Virus record (IMG/VR): IMGVR_UViG_3300036791_000978
Coordinates: 1-37,558 of that record
Strand: one strand, 5' to 3'
Length of the DNA stretch: 37,558 nucleotides
DNA from: a virus
A model generated the notes under the pieces. That model saw only the letters and a program-made list of their open reading frames with translations, did no database searches and was not told the origin of the DNA. This document shows, piece after piece, positions 12,502-20,741 of the stretch (within the stretch, counting starts at the first letter, position 1; the number at the start of each line of letters is the position of its first letter). The translations under genes and the position numbers were made by a program.

Positions 12502-13002
12502 GTGAAAATAGGTCGCCCTGCAAAGTTTACCCCAGCCCTTAAAGCCAAACTTGCCGAAGCTTTTTTTCTCGGGTTCAATGATGCCCAGGCCGCTTCTATC
12601 TGCGGCGTCGATGAGCGAACTATTCGCCGTGTCCGTGCCGGCGGCTTCTGCCCTGAGATAAAAAGGGCAGAGCTTGAAAAGGAGACCATTTATCGCACGA
12701 AAATTTGGAACGGCGAATTAGGTTGGCAGGGCGCCGCTTGGTACCTAGAAAGAAAACACGCAACCCAATTCAGTAGGCCTGAGGTGCTTATGCAGATCAG
12801 TAACAACACTCTGAACCAGGTCAACAACACGCTGGTCATTACCGCTGAAGTCGCCTCAACCATCAGCAAACGCCGCAAAGAAGTCGAATCGAAGGTCGAG
12901 AAGCTCTTTAAAGACCGCCGTAAACGCACAGCAATAGGCCTGCAAGACGCTAACGGTAACGGCGAGGGTAAGGATGGCGGACATAAACCAATGGATGCTT
13001 AA
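12502..13002 (+). CDS. terS: Terminase small subunit
   Basis: This 166-aa protein starts at GTG 12502; the overlapping ATG at 12500 is closed at once by TGA. An N-terminal HTH (about 5-50, with FNDAQAASICGVDERTIRRV) recognises DNA. The segment around 65-95 (WQGAAWYLERKHATQFSRPE) is the aromatic/basic stretch found after the HTH of many small terminases. A coiled-coil region (about 120-145) could mediate oligomerisation, and the tail is charged and disordered. It recognises the phage DNA and delivers it to the large subunit. It is 143 bp before the large subunit gene, with a small overlapping frame in between. Confidence 0.75.
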   Translation: MKIGRPAKFTPALKAKLAEAFFLGFNDAQAASICGVDERTIRRVRAGGFCPEIKRAELEKETIYRTKIWNGELGWQGAAWYLERKHATQFSRPEVLMQISNNTLNQVNNTLVITAEVASTISKRRKEVESKVEKLFKDRRKRTAIGLQDANGNGEGKDGGHKPMDA

Positions 13003-13171
13003 ATCGGCTCACAGCGCATTTTACTGGCAGTGCCTTCCTCTTTCCCGGCCAAGCGGCATTTCCTATCGCCTGGGCAACGGCAAATGCGGCACCATCACCG
13101 ACCCTCTGGCACTCCGAATCTTCTACACCCGCCTTTCGATCAGACGTGCCTGCGAAAACCAAAGTCCTTAA
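12974..13171 (+). CDS. Possible small gene between the terminase subunits
   Basis: This 65-aa frame starts at ATG 12974 with a good ribosome site (GAGG, 6 bases upstream) and bridges the 143-bp gap between small and large terminase, overlapping both. The product is Trp/Tyr-containing and moderately basic, with no known motif. The good start and bridging position support it; the overlaps in other frames and lack of recognisable similarity argue caution. Confidence 0.4.
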   Translation: MADINQWMLKSAHSAFYWQCLPLSRPSGISYRLGNGKCGTITDPLALRIFYTRLSIRRACENQSP

Positions 13172-14591
13172 CGACGTTCTTTCCTTCGCCCAGGTCGGCC
13201 TTAACCTCGAGCTTTACGACTGGCAGCTCGAAACCGATATTGCTATTGATCACGGCGCTCGCTATGAACGTATCAAGATCGCGCTGGTTGCTCCAAACGG
13301 CTCTGGAAAGACCCAAAGAATTGTCGCCCTCAGTGCGTTACGATGGCTTAATACACATCCTAGAGGGCGGGTCATCATCACCAGCGCCGATGCTAAGCAA
13401 CTTGACGCTCAGCTCATGCCGGCCATCAACGAGCATCGCGCTCGTTTCACAAGCTGGGAATTCATGCAGCGCATGGTTCGAACTCCCGCCGGCGGCTTCA
13501 TCTTAGCCTTTACGACCGACGAGCCAGCCCGAGCCGAGGGTCATCACGCGACCGCGCTTTCTCCGTTACTCATCATTGTCGACGAAGCCAAATCGGTTGA
13601 GCCTGAAATCTTTGCTGCGCTCGATCGGTGCACCTATAACGTATTGCTTTACATCAGTTCGCCCGGAATCAAGGCCGGCCGCTTTTACGAAGCGTTCACC
13701 ACGCATCGGGAGCAATTTATCCTGTTGCAACAGATCGGCTTGACCGATTGCCCACACATTTCCAAAGAGCGCATTCAGGATGTTATCGATACTTACGGCG
13801 AGGATAAGCCGTTTACGCGCAGCACTTTGTATGGCGAATTCATGGACCAGCTCGAGGGTCAGCCTATGATGTTCGGTTTTGATGAGCTCATGAAGACCAT
13901 CAACAACCCGCCGCACGCCCGGATCAGCCGGCACGAGTACGCGGCTTTCTGCGACTTCGCTGCCGGCCGCGATGAGAACTGCCTGGCGATCCGATCGGGT
14001 AACAAGCTACTCGAGCTGGAAGCCTGGCGCGAAAAGGATACCGTAGCCGCCACTGGCAAGTTCATCATTCTATTCCGCAAGTACAATCTGAGAGCGAACC
14101 AGATCTGGGGAGATGGCGGTGGTGTCGGCCATGCCATGTGCGATATGCTTGATGCCGCTGGCTGGTCGATTAATCGTTTTGATTTCGGTGCCAAAGCGCA
14201 CAACGAAGCCCTTTATGTCTCTCGAGGCGCCGAACTCTGGGATATGCTCGCGATGCGGGTCAAGAAAGGCGAGATTGTGCTGATCAATGATCCGACGCTG
14301 ATCAGCCAATTGACTACGCGCAAGATGCTCTACGACGCTCGCGGCCGGATCAAGCTGCAGGATAAGGAAGACATGCGCAAAGAAGGCTTGAAATCCCCTG
14401 ATCGGGCTGACGCGGTGGTGGGCGCTTTCGCGCACGGGATTCAGAGTTTTGCGCAGTACGCGAAGCGCACGCGCGATCCTTGGGAAGAGCTCACAGAGGC
14501 TTACGAAGGTCTGGACCGTGAACAGCTCCGTAGCGGCGAACTGGGCGCAAGCAGAGGTGAACTCGAAGATCTGGGAGCATGGACTGGCTAA
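13146..14591 (+). CDS. terL: Terminase large subunit
   Basis: This 481-aa protein starts at GTG 13146. The ATPase half has Walker A APNGSGKT (49-56), Walker B LLIIVDE (141-147) and a coupling motif LYISSPG (168-174). The nuclease half shows the RNase H-like acidic residues: D270 in FCDFAAGRDE, D323 in IWGDGGG, and D419/D422 in SPDRADAVVG. It pumps phage DNA into the prohead through the portal and cuts it into genome units. All catalytic residues expected for the family are present and the length is usual. It precedes a HNH endonuclease gene by 4 bases. Confidence 0.9.
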   Translation: MPAKTKVLNDVLSFAQVGLNLELYDWQLETDIAIDHGARYERIKIALVAPNGSGKTQRIVALSALRWLNTHPRGRVIITSADAKQLDAQLMPAINEHRARFTSWEFMQRMVRTPAGGFILAFTTDEPARAEGHHATALSPLLIIVDEAKSVEPEIFAALDRCTYNVLLYISSPGIKAGRFYEAFTTHREQFILLQQIGLTDCPHISKERIQDVIDTYGEDKPFTRSTLYGEFMDQLEGQPMMFGFDELMKTINNPPHARISRHEYAAFCDFAAGRDENCLAIRSGNKLLELEAWREKDTVAATGKFIILFRKYNLRANQIWGDGGGVGHAMCDMLDAAGWSINRFDFGAKAHNEALYVSRGAELWDMLAMRVKKGEIVLINDPTLISQLTTRKMLYDARGRIKLQDKEDMRKEGLKSPDRADAVVGAFAHGIQSFAQYAKRTRDPWEELTEAYEGLDREQLRSGELGASRGELEDLGAWTG

Positions 14592-14595
14592 GTGC

Positions 14596-15072
14596 ATGAT
14601 TATCAACGACTTACATCAAAGGATTAAGGATAAGATTTATATCGAACCTAATACCTGTTGTTGGCTTTGGCTTGGGAGAGTTGGGCCGCGAGGCTATCCA
14701 CACTTTGATGTTGGCGCTATAGGGCAAATGCGATTGAGCCGACTTATGTACGAAATGTATGTTGGTGGAATCGATGACGGCTTAGAGCTTCACCACCTAT
14801 GCGAGACTCCTTTGTGCGTGAATCCATCTCATTTGAAAGCGGTGACACATGCCGAGAACATGCACTACTACAATTCAAAGGTTCCACCAATGACCCGATG
14901 CATTCGCGGACATGCATACGTAGACGTCGGCTTTTACGTGGTAAATGGGAGCAAAGGTCTTGAACGGAGATGCAAGGAGTGTGCTCGGCTCAAAAACGCC
15001 AGAAGGCCTCCAGGATATCAAAACAAGGCTCGTGACTTTCGATACGGTTATGGAATTTATCGCAAGCCCTAG
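14596..15072 (+). CDS. HNH endonuclease (homing type)
   Basis: This 158-aa protein has an HNH_3 pattern: LELHHLCETPLCVNPSHL (about 72-90), with the paired His, the Asn-Pro-Ser-His-Leu ending and CETPLC cysteines, followed by HAENM. After it comes a zinc pair, TRCIRGHAY with RRCKECAR (about 105-140), which would bind DNA. The N-terminal CCWLWLGRVGPRGYP segment is typical of this free-standing homing family. It sits directly behind the large terminase; phage HNH proteins there sometimes help DNA cutting for packaging, but the sequence type fits a homing endonuclease better. It may be a mobile insertion that leaves the terminase intact. Confidence 0.8.
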   Translation: MIINDLHQRIKDKIYIEPNTCCWLWLGRVGPRGYPHFDVGAIGQMRLSRLMYEMYVGGIDDGLELHHLCETPLCVNPSHLKAVTHAENMHYYNSKVPPMTRCIRGHAYVDVGFYVVNGSKGLERRCKECARLKNARRPPGYQNKARDFRYGYGIYRKP

Positions 15073-15151
15073 GCGTCCTCCCCCCTCGTTATAATTCTCA
15101 CGATTTTGTTTCGTGCGTTGGGCGTTGCAATCTGCGAGAATCGACGCCGCT

Positions 15152-15913
15152 ATGAACAAACTCATTGCGGCCTTCGGGCTGCTTTTTTTTCTATTGGCTG
15201 GCTTTGCCAGTGCGTTTGAGACGGCGCAAGCCGTGACTGCGACACCCATTACGGCGGTGCCTTTTGTGATCAGCGCGCCAGGGAACTATTTCCTTGTGTC
15301 CGATTTAACCTCCAGTGCGCCTGGCGTCGCCATCACCATCGATGCCAATGAGGTAGTTCTGGACCTCAACGGCCGCTCACTCAAGGCTGCCGGTGCCGCC
15401 GCCAGTCCTAATATCGGAATTGCTATCGCGGTCCTCAATCATGAGGACGTCATCATCCAAAACGGTGATATCGACAAATTCGGCTATATCGGCGTTCTCC
15501 TGGATGCAACCGACGGCTTAAAAGAGCACAACCAGAAAAACCGTGTTGAGCACGTCAATTTTAACGGGGATGAGGTCGGCGTTCTCTCAGTTAGCGGTTC
15601 CATTGATGTGGTCGAGAACTGCGACTTTGACCAGGGCAGCGTGGGCATTTATGACATTGCCGGAGTTGGCGACCGGTTCCAGAAAGATAACTTCCAGGCC
15701 CAACACGGAGTCGAGGCCCTTAACGAAGGCATCGGGGTGGTTTCAGCCACCGGTGCAGCTGGCGGTACCCTGACCGAAGATTGTTTGTTTGCTGCCGAAG
15801 GAACCCTGGGAATATTCGATGGGGGTCCAAACGATAAGGTTCGCTTCGATACATTTATTCACAATGCCGCAAACCGGTCTGGCGGAATCGAGGAGTTGGC
15901 TGGGGATTTGTGA
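15152..15913 (+). CDS. Exported right-handed beta-helix protein
   Basis: This is a 253-aa product from ATG 15152. Residues 1-21 form a Sec signal peptide (basic start, hydrophobic core LIAAFGLLFFLLAGF, cleavage after ASA). The rest consists of repeated beta-strand turns (ITIDANEVVLDLNG, then VIIQNGDIDKFGYIGV, then VENCDFDQGSVGIYDI), the pattern of pectate-lyase-like beta helices. No catalytic residues can be assigned. It would be released to the periplasm or outside, either acting on polysaccharide or binding the cell surface. Its stop overlaps the GTG of a lipoprotein gene by 4 bases, so both are coexpressed. Being in the middle of the packaging/head genes, it looks like an accessory (moron-type) gene. 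Confidence 0.7.
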   Translation: MNKLIAAFGLLFFLLAGFASAFETAQAVTATPITAVPFVISAPGNYFLVSDLTSSAPGVAITIDANEVVLDLNGRSLKAAGAAASPNIGIAIAVLNHEDVIIQNGDIDKFGYIGVLLDATDGLKEHNQKNRVEHVNFNGDEVGVLSVSGSIDVVENCDFDQGSVGIYDIAGVGDRFQKDNFQAQHGVEALNEGIGVVSATGAAGGTLTEDCLFAAEGTLGIFDGGPNDKVRFDTFIHNAANRSGGIEELAGDL

Positions 15914-16341
15914 GAAGTCTGCTCCTGGTAATCGTTTTGAGCGTTGCCGGCTGCAATCGGCCGGTAACGCCCGTTGCGCACGAGGTTGCCAAAGAAGAAC
16001 CGACGCCTGACCCGCAGTTGCCTTCCCACGTTTCAGTAGCAGCAACACCTCAATCGCCTTTACCCCAGGCAAGTGCAGCTCCGCAAGACCATCCCGCGCT
16101 TGGCTTTCAGAACGAGACTGCAAACCAAGCCTGGAACCAGTACGTAGAGGACTTCCAGGCGATTAAATCCCTGCCGCCTCCTCAAGTCCAAGATCCCCTG
16201 AATTATCTTAACCAATTGGGTGACCGGCTTAAATCGCTCCAGCACTCTCGCGATGCGGTCGAAGCGAACCTGGCTTCGCCTGAAGAGAAAAAACGGTTTC
16301 GGGCCGCGGAGAAATCTCTATTCGATGGCCAAGAGCAATAG
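15910..16341 (+). CDS. Small lipoprotein
   Basis: This is a 143-aa product from GTG 15910. A short signal ends in the lipobox LSVAGC, so Cys15 is expected to be lipidated. Asn at position +2 does not match the Asp inner-membrane retention signal, so the outer membrane is expected in a Gram-negative host. A Pro-rich disordered stretch (about 20-65) follows, then helices (about 65-140) with coiled-coil character (LNQLGDRLKSLQHSRDAV). It is coupled to the beta-helix gene. Possible roles are surface modification or superinfection exclusion; an outer-membrane spanin subunit is less likely because it is far from the lysis genes. Confidence 0.65.
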   Translation: MRSLLLVIVLSVAGCNRPVTPVAHEVAKEEPTPDPQLPSHVSVAATPQSPLPQASAAPQDHPALGFQNETANQAWNQYVEDFQAIKSLPPPQVQDPLNYLNQLGDRLKSLQHSRDAVEANLASPEEKKRFRAAEKSLFDGQEQ

Positions 16342-16387
16342 CATTTGAGTTGCAAAGTCGTTCCTCCCAAGCGTATACAGCGCTATT

Positions 16388-16657
16388 ATGCCCAACGGTA
16401 CGCTGCCGCCCCCAGATGAGTTTGACTGGAACATGAGCCTCAAGGATTTCATTTTGAGCAACTTCCACTTGAGCCAAAACCTGATGGATAATCCCCCGCG
16501 CTGTATCCGGCTTTACGCTGAACGAGTGCAGGTCAACTGGGCATTGAGCGGCCTTAGCGATGGCAGCGAAGCCAGCGTGATCGAGATGACCTTCAGTGCG
16601 CGTCCGGCCGCGCCGGCGACAATCACCATAAGCACCGAGCCAGTAGCGTTTCATTAA
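16388..16657 (+). CDS. Small protein of unknown function near the portal gene
   Basis: This 89-aa protein has a Pro-rich start, a short helix (LKDFILSNFHL) and a beta-rich C-terminal half ending with SARPAAPATITIS. No signal peptide and no cysteine pair are visible. No clear Shine-Dalgarno precedes ATG 16388. It lies between the exported proteins and another small gene and could be a minor head component. Confidence 0.5.
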   Translation: MPNGTLPPPDEFDWNMSLKDFILSNFHLSQNLMDNPPRCIRLYAERVQVNWALSGLSDGSEASVIEMTFSARPAAPATITISTEPVAFH

Positions 16658-16674
16658 TAACCAGGAGATTAAAT

Positions 16675-16905
16675 GTGAGCAACGGAGTACAACCCCAGGC
16701 GATAGTCATCGGAACCGCAATTCCAGGTACCACCACTATTGATGCGATATTCACGGCGATTTACGGAACGCGCTCAGCAGCGTTGACGCCGAACACGTAC
16801 CGATACAGCGACGTCAACCAGGTTCAGTGTTATTTTCCAGATAACTCCATGATTGTCGCTCGTTTCGAGGCGCGCGCATTCGCACCCAATACGATTAGTG
16901 CCTGA
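16675..16905 (+). CDS. Small beta-rich protein of unknown function
   Basis: This 76-aa product starts at GTG 16675 with a good AGGAGA site 6 bases upstream (an overlapping ATG is closed by TGA). It is predicted to be mostly beta strand (QAIVIGTAIPGTTTIDAIFTA). It overlaps the start of the portal gene by 8 bases. Its function is unknown; position suggests a minor head protein. Confidence 0.5.
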   Translation: MSNGVQPQAIVIGTAIPGTTTIDAIFTAIYGTRSAALTPNTYRYSDVNQVQCYFPDNSMIVARFEARAFAPNTISA

Positions 16906-18931
16906 GGATAACAGCGAGCTGTACGCCGCGATCTCTGACGATCTGCGCGATCGTCAGATATGGGAGAGGCGCCAGATTCTCTGGATGCGGATGCGCGGGC
17001 ACGGCGTCCACCGGCCAAATAAACCGTGGCCTGGTGCAGCCAGTATGCATGTGCCAGTCGCAGACACCATCATTGGTAAGCTTCGGCCTTACTATGTCGT
17101 TTGGGTCTTTGGTCCGGAGCTCTTAGCCAGCTTCTACTCGCTCGACGATCAAGGCGATAGTTACACTGATTCAGTCGCTCAGTGGTTCGATTACCAGGTC
17201 CGCGAGAGCTCGAATTTTACTACCGAAGCCATTTGCGCAATCGATTCCTGTTTGCAGAACGGGATGGGGATTCTCAAAACCTACTGGGACGATGACAAGC
17301 AGAACGTGGCTTATGCCAGCGTGCATCCCTATTTTATTATTGTGCCGCCGTGGAGCACATTCGATCTACAGGAGGCTGATCGGGTCGTTCACGTGATGCA
17401 TTACAGTCGGGAAGAGTATGAGCGCCAAGCCGAAACCAAAGGGTTTAATTCGGACGAATCCTACATCGATAGTATCGTTGGCGAAGGCAAGCCGGATCGC
17501 AGATATGAGCAACAACGCTATGTGGCTGAAGGCATTAGTTACAGCCGGCTCAAGGATCTGATTATTTTATGGGAAGTCTATCTGCGTGAAAGTGACGGCC
17601 AGATAACGGTCAAGACTTTTGCTCCGGGCCAACCGGACGAACCTGCGCGAGCCGATTTCAAGTTGCCTTACCAGCACAAGCAGATTCCTCTAGTCTCTAT
17701 CCCTTACGAGCTAACCGATGGTGGCTGGTTTTCGAGCCGCGGTGTGTGCGAGTTGGTGCAGATGTTCGAGGCTTCCAGCTGCAAGATGTGGAACGAGAAG
17801 CTGGATTTCATGTCGATTGCCAACCGGCCGGTTCTCTCGACGCAAGGTGGTTCGATTAACGCGCAGAACATCAGGTGGGAGCCAGGCGCCGTCTATGATT
17901 CGGTGCTCCAATTAGTTCAGCAGCCGGAGCCGCCGATTAGTTTTGACCAGGAGATTGCCAGCACTCGCTCGATGGCTGAGCAGCGTGTGGGAATTCCTGA
18001 CTTCGGAGTCTCCACGCCCAGTCAGCCTGAGGCCAGCGGTACGGCTCCAAAAACAGCTACTGAAACCAATGTCATCACCAATGTGATGCAGCAATCCAAC
18101 GATTTGCGGGCCCGGATTCTTAAAGGCGCATTATCAAAAGTTTTCGAACAGAGCTGGGGTTTACTCAAGCAGTACAAGACTAGCAGCTTGGATTACTTCT
18201 GGCGCAATGAGCGTTTGACTCTCAAAGATTCGGCTTTCGACAACAAGTATGTACTCAAGCCCAACGGCTCGGTTGATGGGTACAGCAGAGAAAAAGAGAT
18301 TCAGAAGTTGATGCAGTTGCGGCAACTGGGGCAAGGCTCACCCTGGATTATACTCCCGGAGGTCGACCGCAAAATCATTGAACTCATGGATGCCCAATGG
18401 ATTGCCGATCTCTACCAACAACCGAAAGATCTCGCAGCAGACCAGCAGGAACAGCAAGCCATAGAGAATTCGGTGATGAGTGACGGGTTCCTTCCCCCGG
18501 TCAAGCCTAATGATGATCATGTGGTCCACATGCAGATTGAGGATGGGTTCATCGGCTGGAAAGCGCAACACGGCCAACCGATTACTCCCGATCTGATGCC
18601 GATCTTCATGCAGCATATGCAGATGCATATCCAAGCTGCAAAACAAAACCCGCAATACATGCAGGCGCACGGGAACGATGTCGCTACCTTCCAGCAGAAA
18701 CTCGCCGCGACACAGAAGCAGCAGAAAGCTCAAAGCCAAGCCGGGGCAGCTATGACGGCTTTGCGCGGCGGCGCGCCTCCTGGGATGCCTGGAATGCCTC
18801 CCGGTGGACCTCCGGGCGCAGCTGGTGCAATGCCACCCCCAGGTGCACCGCCGCCGCCTCCACCGCCGATTCCGGGCAACCCTGCGGCTGGGCCGCCGTC
18901 ACCTAACGGTTCGGGAGGTTTGCCGATGTGA
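16898..18931 (+). CDS. Portal protein (podovirus type)
   Basis: This is a 677-aa product from GTG 16898; the frame also has TTG 16853, but that would overlap the previous gene by 53 bases. The N-terminal part (about 5-60) is helical and charged, followed by KPWPGAASMHVPVADTI, a segment common in large portal proteins of short-tailed phages. The middle contains long helices and a conserved-looking TATETNVITNVMQQSNDLRARI at about 385-407 (read in two parts). The last ~90 residues are Gln/Met-rich, then Pro/Gly-rich. Portals form the dodecameric ring where DNA enters and the tail attaches. Size and position between terminase and scaffold/capsid genes support the call. Confidence 0.85.
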   Translation: MPEDNSELYAAISDDLRDRQIWERRQILWMRMRGHGVHRPNKPWPGAASMHVPVADTIIGKLRPYYVVWVFGPELLASFYSLDDQGDSYTDSVAQWFDYQVRESSNFTTEAICAIDSCLQNGMGILKTYWDDDKQNVAYASVHPYFIIVPPWSTFDLQEADRVVHVMHYSREEYERQAETKGFNSDESYIDSIVGEGKPDRRYEQQRYVAEGISYSRLKDLIILWEVYLRESDGQITVKTFAPGQPDEPARADFKLPYQHKQIPLVSIPYELTDGGWFSSRGVCELVQMFEASSCKMWNEKLDFMSIANRPVLSTQGGSINAQNIRWEPGAVYDSVLQLVQQPEPPISFDQEIASTRSMAEQRVGIPDFGVSTPSQPEASGTAPKTATETNVITNVMQQSNDLRARILKGALSKVFEQSWGLLKQYKTSSLDYFWRNERLTLKDSAFDNKYVLKPNGSVDGYSREKEIQKLMQLRQLGQGSPWIILPEVDRKIIELMDAQWIADLYQQPKDLAADQQEQQAIENSVMSDGFLPPVKPNDDHVVHMQIEDGFIGWKAQHGQPITPDLMPIFMQHMQMHIQAAKQNPQYMQAHGNDVATFQQKLAATQKQQKAQSQAGAAMTALRGGAPPGMPGMPPGGPPGAAGAMPPPGAPPPPPPPIPGNPAAGPPSPNGSGGLPM

Positions 18932-18995
18932 CCAAAGCCATTCTCCAGTGGTATTTGCGGACCATCCTAGCCAAGCCGTTTTTGCGTGCGGTCGA
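18926..18995 (+). repeat. Duplicated gene start, copy 1 (VTKAILQWYLR module)
   Basis: These 70 bases match 19465-19534 at 66 positions; the first 36 are identical. The copy begins with ATGTGA, which ends the portal gene (ATG TGA) and starts the next frame (GTG). It encodes VTKAILQWYLRTILAKPFLR followed by AVD. Two of the four differences are silent. Confidence 0.95.
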
Positions 18996-19470
18996 CTTGA
19001 TCATCGCAGGAATCGCCGCCCTGGCTTTCGGCATCTACGAACTGATCACGCACTGGAAAGAGGTTTCAGTTCATGAAACCCCTGCTCTGACAGCCTTCGA
19101 CAACTGTCCTGACGCGCAGGTCACTGAAGGTGTGCACCCGCCTCCGGCTGCATTCGAACATCAGGACTCCGAACGTTCCTATCATGATGGATTAATCCGC
19201 CGAAACAAGATCGCCTCCAGGCTCAAGCCGGATTACCTGATCTTCCAAAACTGCTTTTTTCGTGACCTGCTGCACGCCTGCCAGAGTCAGGATAGCAGCC
19301 GCCATCTTGTCTCCGTCTGTCGCATCCCCGATGTGCTCCTTATCCGTCACGCTTTCCAGATACTCCTCGTAATCCTTGATCAATTCCTGGTTAACCATAA
19401 TCTCCTAAATCCGTTTCAGGGCTTTCAGGTAGCCCCGGTTCCTGAGCGGTTTAACTTCCATTGCATGTGA
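18928..19470 (+). CDS. Frame with duplicated N-terminus and a membrane helix; C-terminal part doubtful
   Basis: This is a 180-aa frame from GTG 18928, which overlaps the portal stop. Residues 1-23 are the duplicated module. They are followed by a predicted membrane helix (about 24-43, LIIAGIAALAFGIYELITHW). From about residue 90 on, the frame runs antisense to the leftward gene 19192-19398, and its content there looks non-genic, so the true product may be shorter or non-functional. The frame ends at the TGA in the ATGTGA of the second module copy. It may be a remnant created when the leftward gene was inserted. Confidence 0.4.
   Translation: MTKAILQWYLRTILAKPFLRAVDLIIAGIAALAFGIYELITHWKEVSVHETPALTAFDNCPDAQVTEGVHPPPAAFEHQDSERSYHDGLIRRNKIASRLKPDYLIFQNCFFRDLLHACQSQDSSRHLVSVCRIPDVLLIRHAFQILLVILDQFLVNHNLLNPFQGFQVAPVPERFNFHCM
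19062..19080 (-). terminator. Weak hairpin downstream of the leftward accessory gene
   Basis: GGTTTCA (19062-19068) and TGAAACC (19074-19080) form a 7-bp stem with a 5-nt loop; on the minus strand it is followed by TCTTTCC. It lies 110 bp downstream of the leftward gene ending at 19192. The tail is only partly T-rich, so termination is uncertain. Confidence 0.35.
19192..19398 (-). CDS. Leftward accessory gene inside the head operon
   Basis: This 68-aa protein is acidic at the start, with helices (QELIKDYEEYLESVTDKEH; AAAILTLAGVQQVTKKAVL) and no membrane segment. AGGAG lies 6 bases before its ATG (19398), a far better site than most genes here have. It is the only gene I can support on this strand between 6.0 kb and the right end. 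It sits between two near-identical copies of a gene start (18926 and 19465), as if inserted with a duplication. No convincing promoter is visible. It is a candidate moron or regulator expressed apart from the late genes. Confidence 0.65.
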   Translation of the reverse strand: MVNQELIKDYEEYLESVTDKEHIGDATDGDKMAAAILTLAGVQQVTKKAVLEDQVIRLEPGGDLVSAD

Positions 19471-19534
19471 CCAAAGCCATTCTCCAGTGGTATTTGCGGA
19501 TGATTCTTGCCAAGCCGTTTTTGCGTGCGGTCGA
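19465..19534 (+). repeat. Duplicated gene start, copy 2 (VTKAILQWYLR module)
   Basis: Second copy of the 70-bp repeat at 18926-18995. It starts the gene at 19467. Confidence 0.95.
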
Positions 19535-19841
19535 TTGGACCAAGGAGGAACGCGCGCAATTTGACTTGTTCGCTCGGTCAAGTTGCGGTATGAAGCTTTT
19601 CGAATTCCTGCGCCAACTTGTCGCTAACGCAACGTTTCGAGCTGTTTACCAGAACTCGGTGAGCGCCAACGGCCATGCACGAGGAATGCAGGATATTTTA
19701 GGTGCCCTTCACAAGCTTCGCGCTTTCCCAGCTTACGAGGAGAGCCAGACAGAAAGCTTGGACGAGGTGCTTTCGCCTGGTGAACGCTCTGTGCCCGATA
19801 GCTGGCGTCCACCCGTAGGCGGTCGTGGTGCTATCGGATAA
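19467..19841 (+). CDS. Head-region protein with duplicated N-terminal module
   Basis: This is a 124-aa product from GTG 19467. Residues 1-23 are the shared module (VTKAILQWYLRMILAKPFLR then AVD). After it, WTKEERAQFDLFARSSCGMKLFEFLRQL and the helical remainder (to about 95) resemble the small conserved helical proteins often found between portal and scaffold genes in podoviruses; the function of those is not known. The C-terminus is acidic and then Pro/Gly-rich. It ends 7 bp before the scaffold gene. This copy has the body expected for the location, so it is probably the original gene and 18928 the derived copy. Confidence 0.6.
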   Translation: MTKAILQWYLRMILAKPFLRAVDWTKEERAQFDLFARSSCGMKLFEFLRQLVANATFRAVYQNSVSANGHARGMQDILGALHKLRAFPAYEESQTESLDEVLSPGERSVPDSWRPPVGGRGAIG

Positions 19842-19848
19842 GCTTGAT

Positions 19849-20718
19849 ATGCCAGAAGAAACATCCAGCTCGAGTTCTGCCTCCGAGGCAATGCCGAGCA
19901 GTACGCCAACTAGCACTGAGACTCAAAGCAGTGCACCGTCTCAAGAACCGAGCCAGAACGCCCATACGCACAAGCTTGGTGAGAGCGCTCCCAATCAGCA
20001 GAATGGCGACCAGAAGCCGAAACCTTTAAGCCGGTACGAGCGCACCAAGCGACAGCGTGCCGAGATAGCCAGACGCGAAGCCACTTTACAGCAGCGGGAA
20101 CGTCAGCTTGCCGAGATCGAGCGAGCGCGAACCGAAGCCGCCAAGCCTAAGCGCGACTATACTCTTGGTGACCTGCAGAAGTATCGGCGCCAATGGGAAA
20201 GCGAAGGCAATTACGATCTGGTCGAAAAGGCGGATAAAGAAATCGCCGCCATGCAGGCTGAGCTAGAGGCCGAACGCAAGGCGCGGACGGTCGAAATGCC
20301 GCCGATGGGCACTCCGGAACATCGTACACAGTGGGAAGCCGCTGAACGCGAGTTGTATCAGGCCGATCCGGAATTTATGAGGGCTGGCACCAGGTTGGAT
20401 ACCAGGCTGCGGCAGATTATGAGCAGCGAGGATGGCAACGTTTATCGCCAGCATCCGCGCGGGATAATCGCGGCATATCATCGGGCAAAAATGGAACTCT
20501 TGGAAGCCGATAGAAATGATCTGCAGACGAGATTCCAAAAACTTGAAGAAGAGAACAAGCGTCTGAACGGACTGACCTCATTGAGCGGTGGAACGCGCAG
20601 CAGTGTCGGTAACGGATCAACAGTCGGATCTGTATCTGAGTTTGCCAAGTTATCGACCAAAGACATGCGCAAACATCTGCTCAAAGGAGCCAATCGCGGC
20701 TCAACGCCATGGTTCTAA
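19849..20718 (+). CDS. Scaffolding protein
   Basis: This is a 289-aa product from ATG 19849, with GGATAAG 7 bases upstream; a GTG at 19825 is also in frame. The N-terminal ~60 residues are Ser/Thr/Pro/Gln-rich and disordered. A long charged coiled coil follows (about 60-155, RYERTKRQRAEIARREATL), then a second helical region and a Gly/Ser-rich segment before the basic C-terminus (KHLLKGANRG). Disordered N-terminus, coiled coil and basic C-terminal helix placed directly before the capsid gene is the usual form of a phage scaffold, which guides prohead assembly and then leaves. Confidence 0.75.
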   Translation: MPEETSSSSSASEAMPSSTPTSTETQSSAPSQEPSQNAHTHKLGESAPNQQNGDQKPKPLSRYERTKRQRAEIARREATLQQRERQLAEIERARTEAAKPKRDYTLGDLQKYRRQWESEGNYDLVEKADKEIAAMQAELEAERKARTVEMPPMGTPEHRTQWEAAERELYQADPEFMRAGTRLDTRLRQIMSSEDGNVYRQHPRGIIAAYHRAKMELLEADRNDLQTRFQKLEEENKRLNGLTSLSGGTRSSVGNGSTVGSVSEFAKLSTKDMRKHLLKGANRGSTPWF

Positions 20719-20741
20719 CAACACGTCTCTAAATCCCATCT

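Noticed and set aside
15085-15115. A TATAAT-containing stretch and a small hairpin (CACGA...TCGTG) between the HNH and beta-helix genes
   Set aside because: No -35 element lies at a suitable distance and the hairpin has only 5 pairs without a T run, so I cannot support a promoter or terminator.
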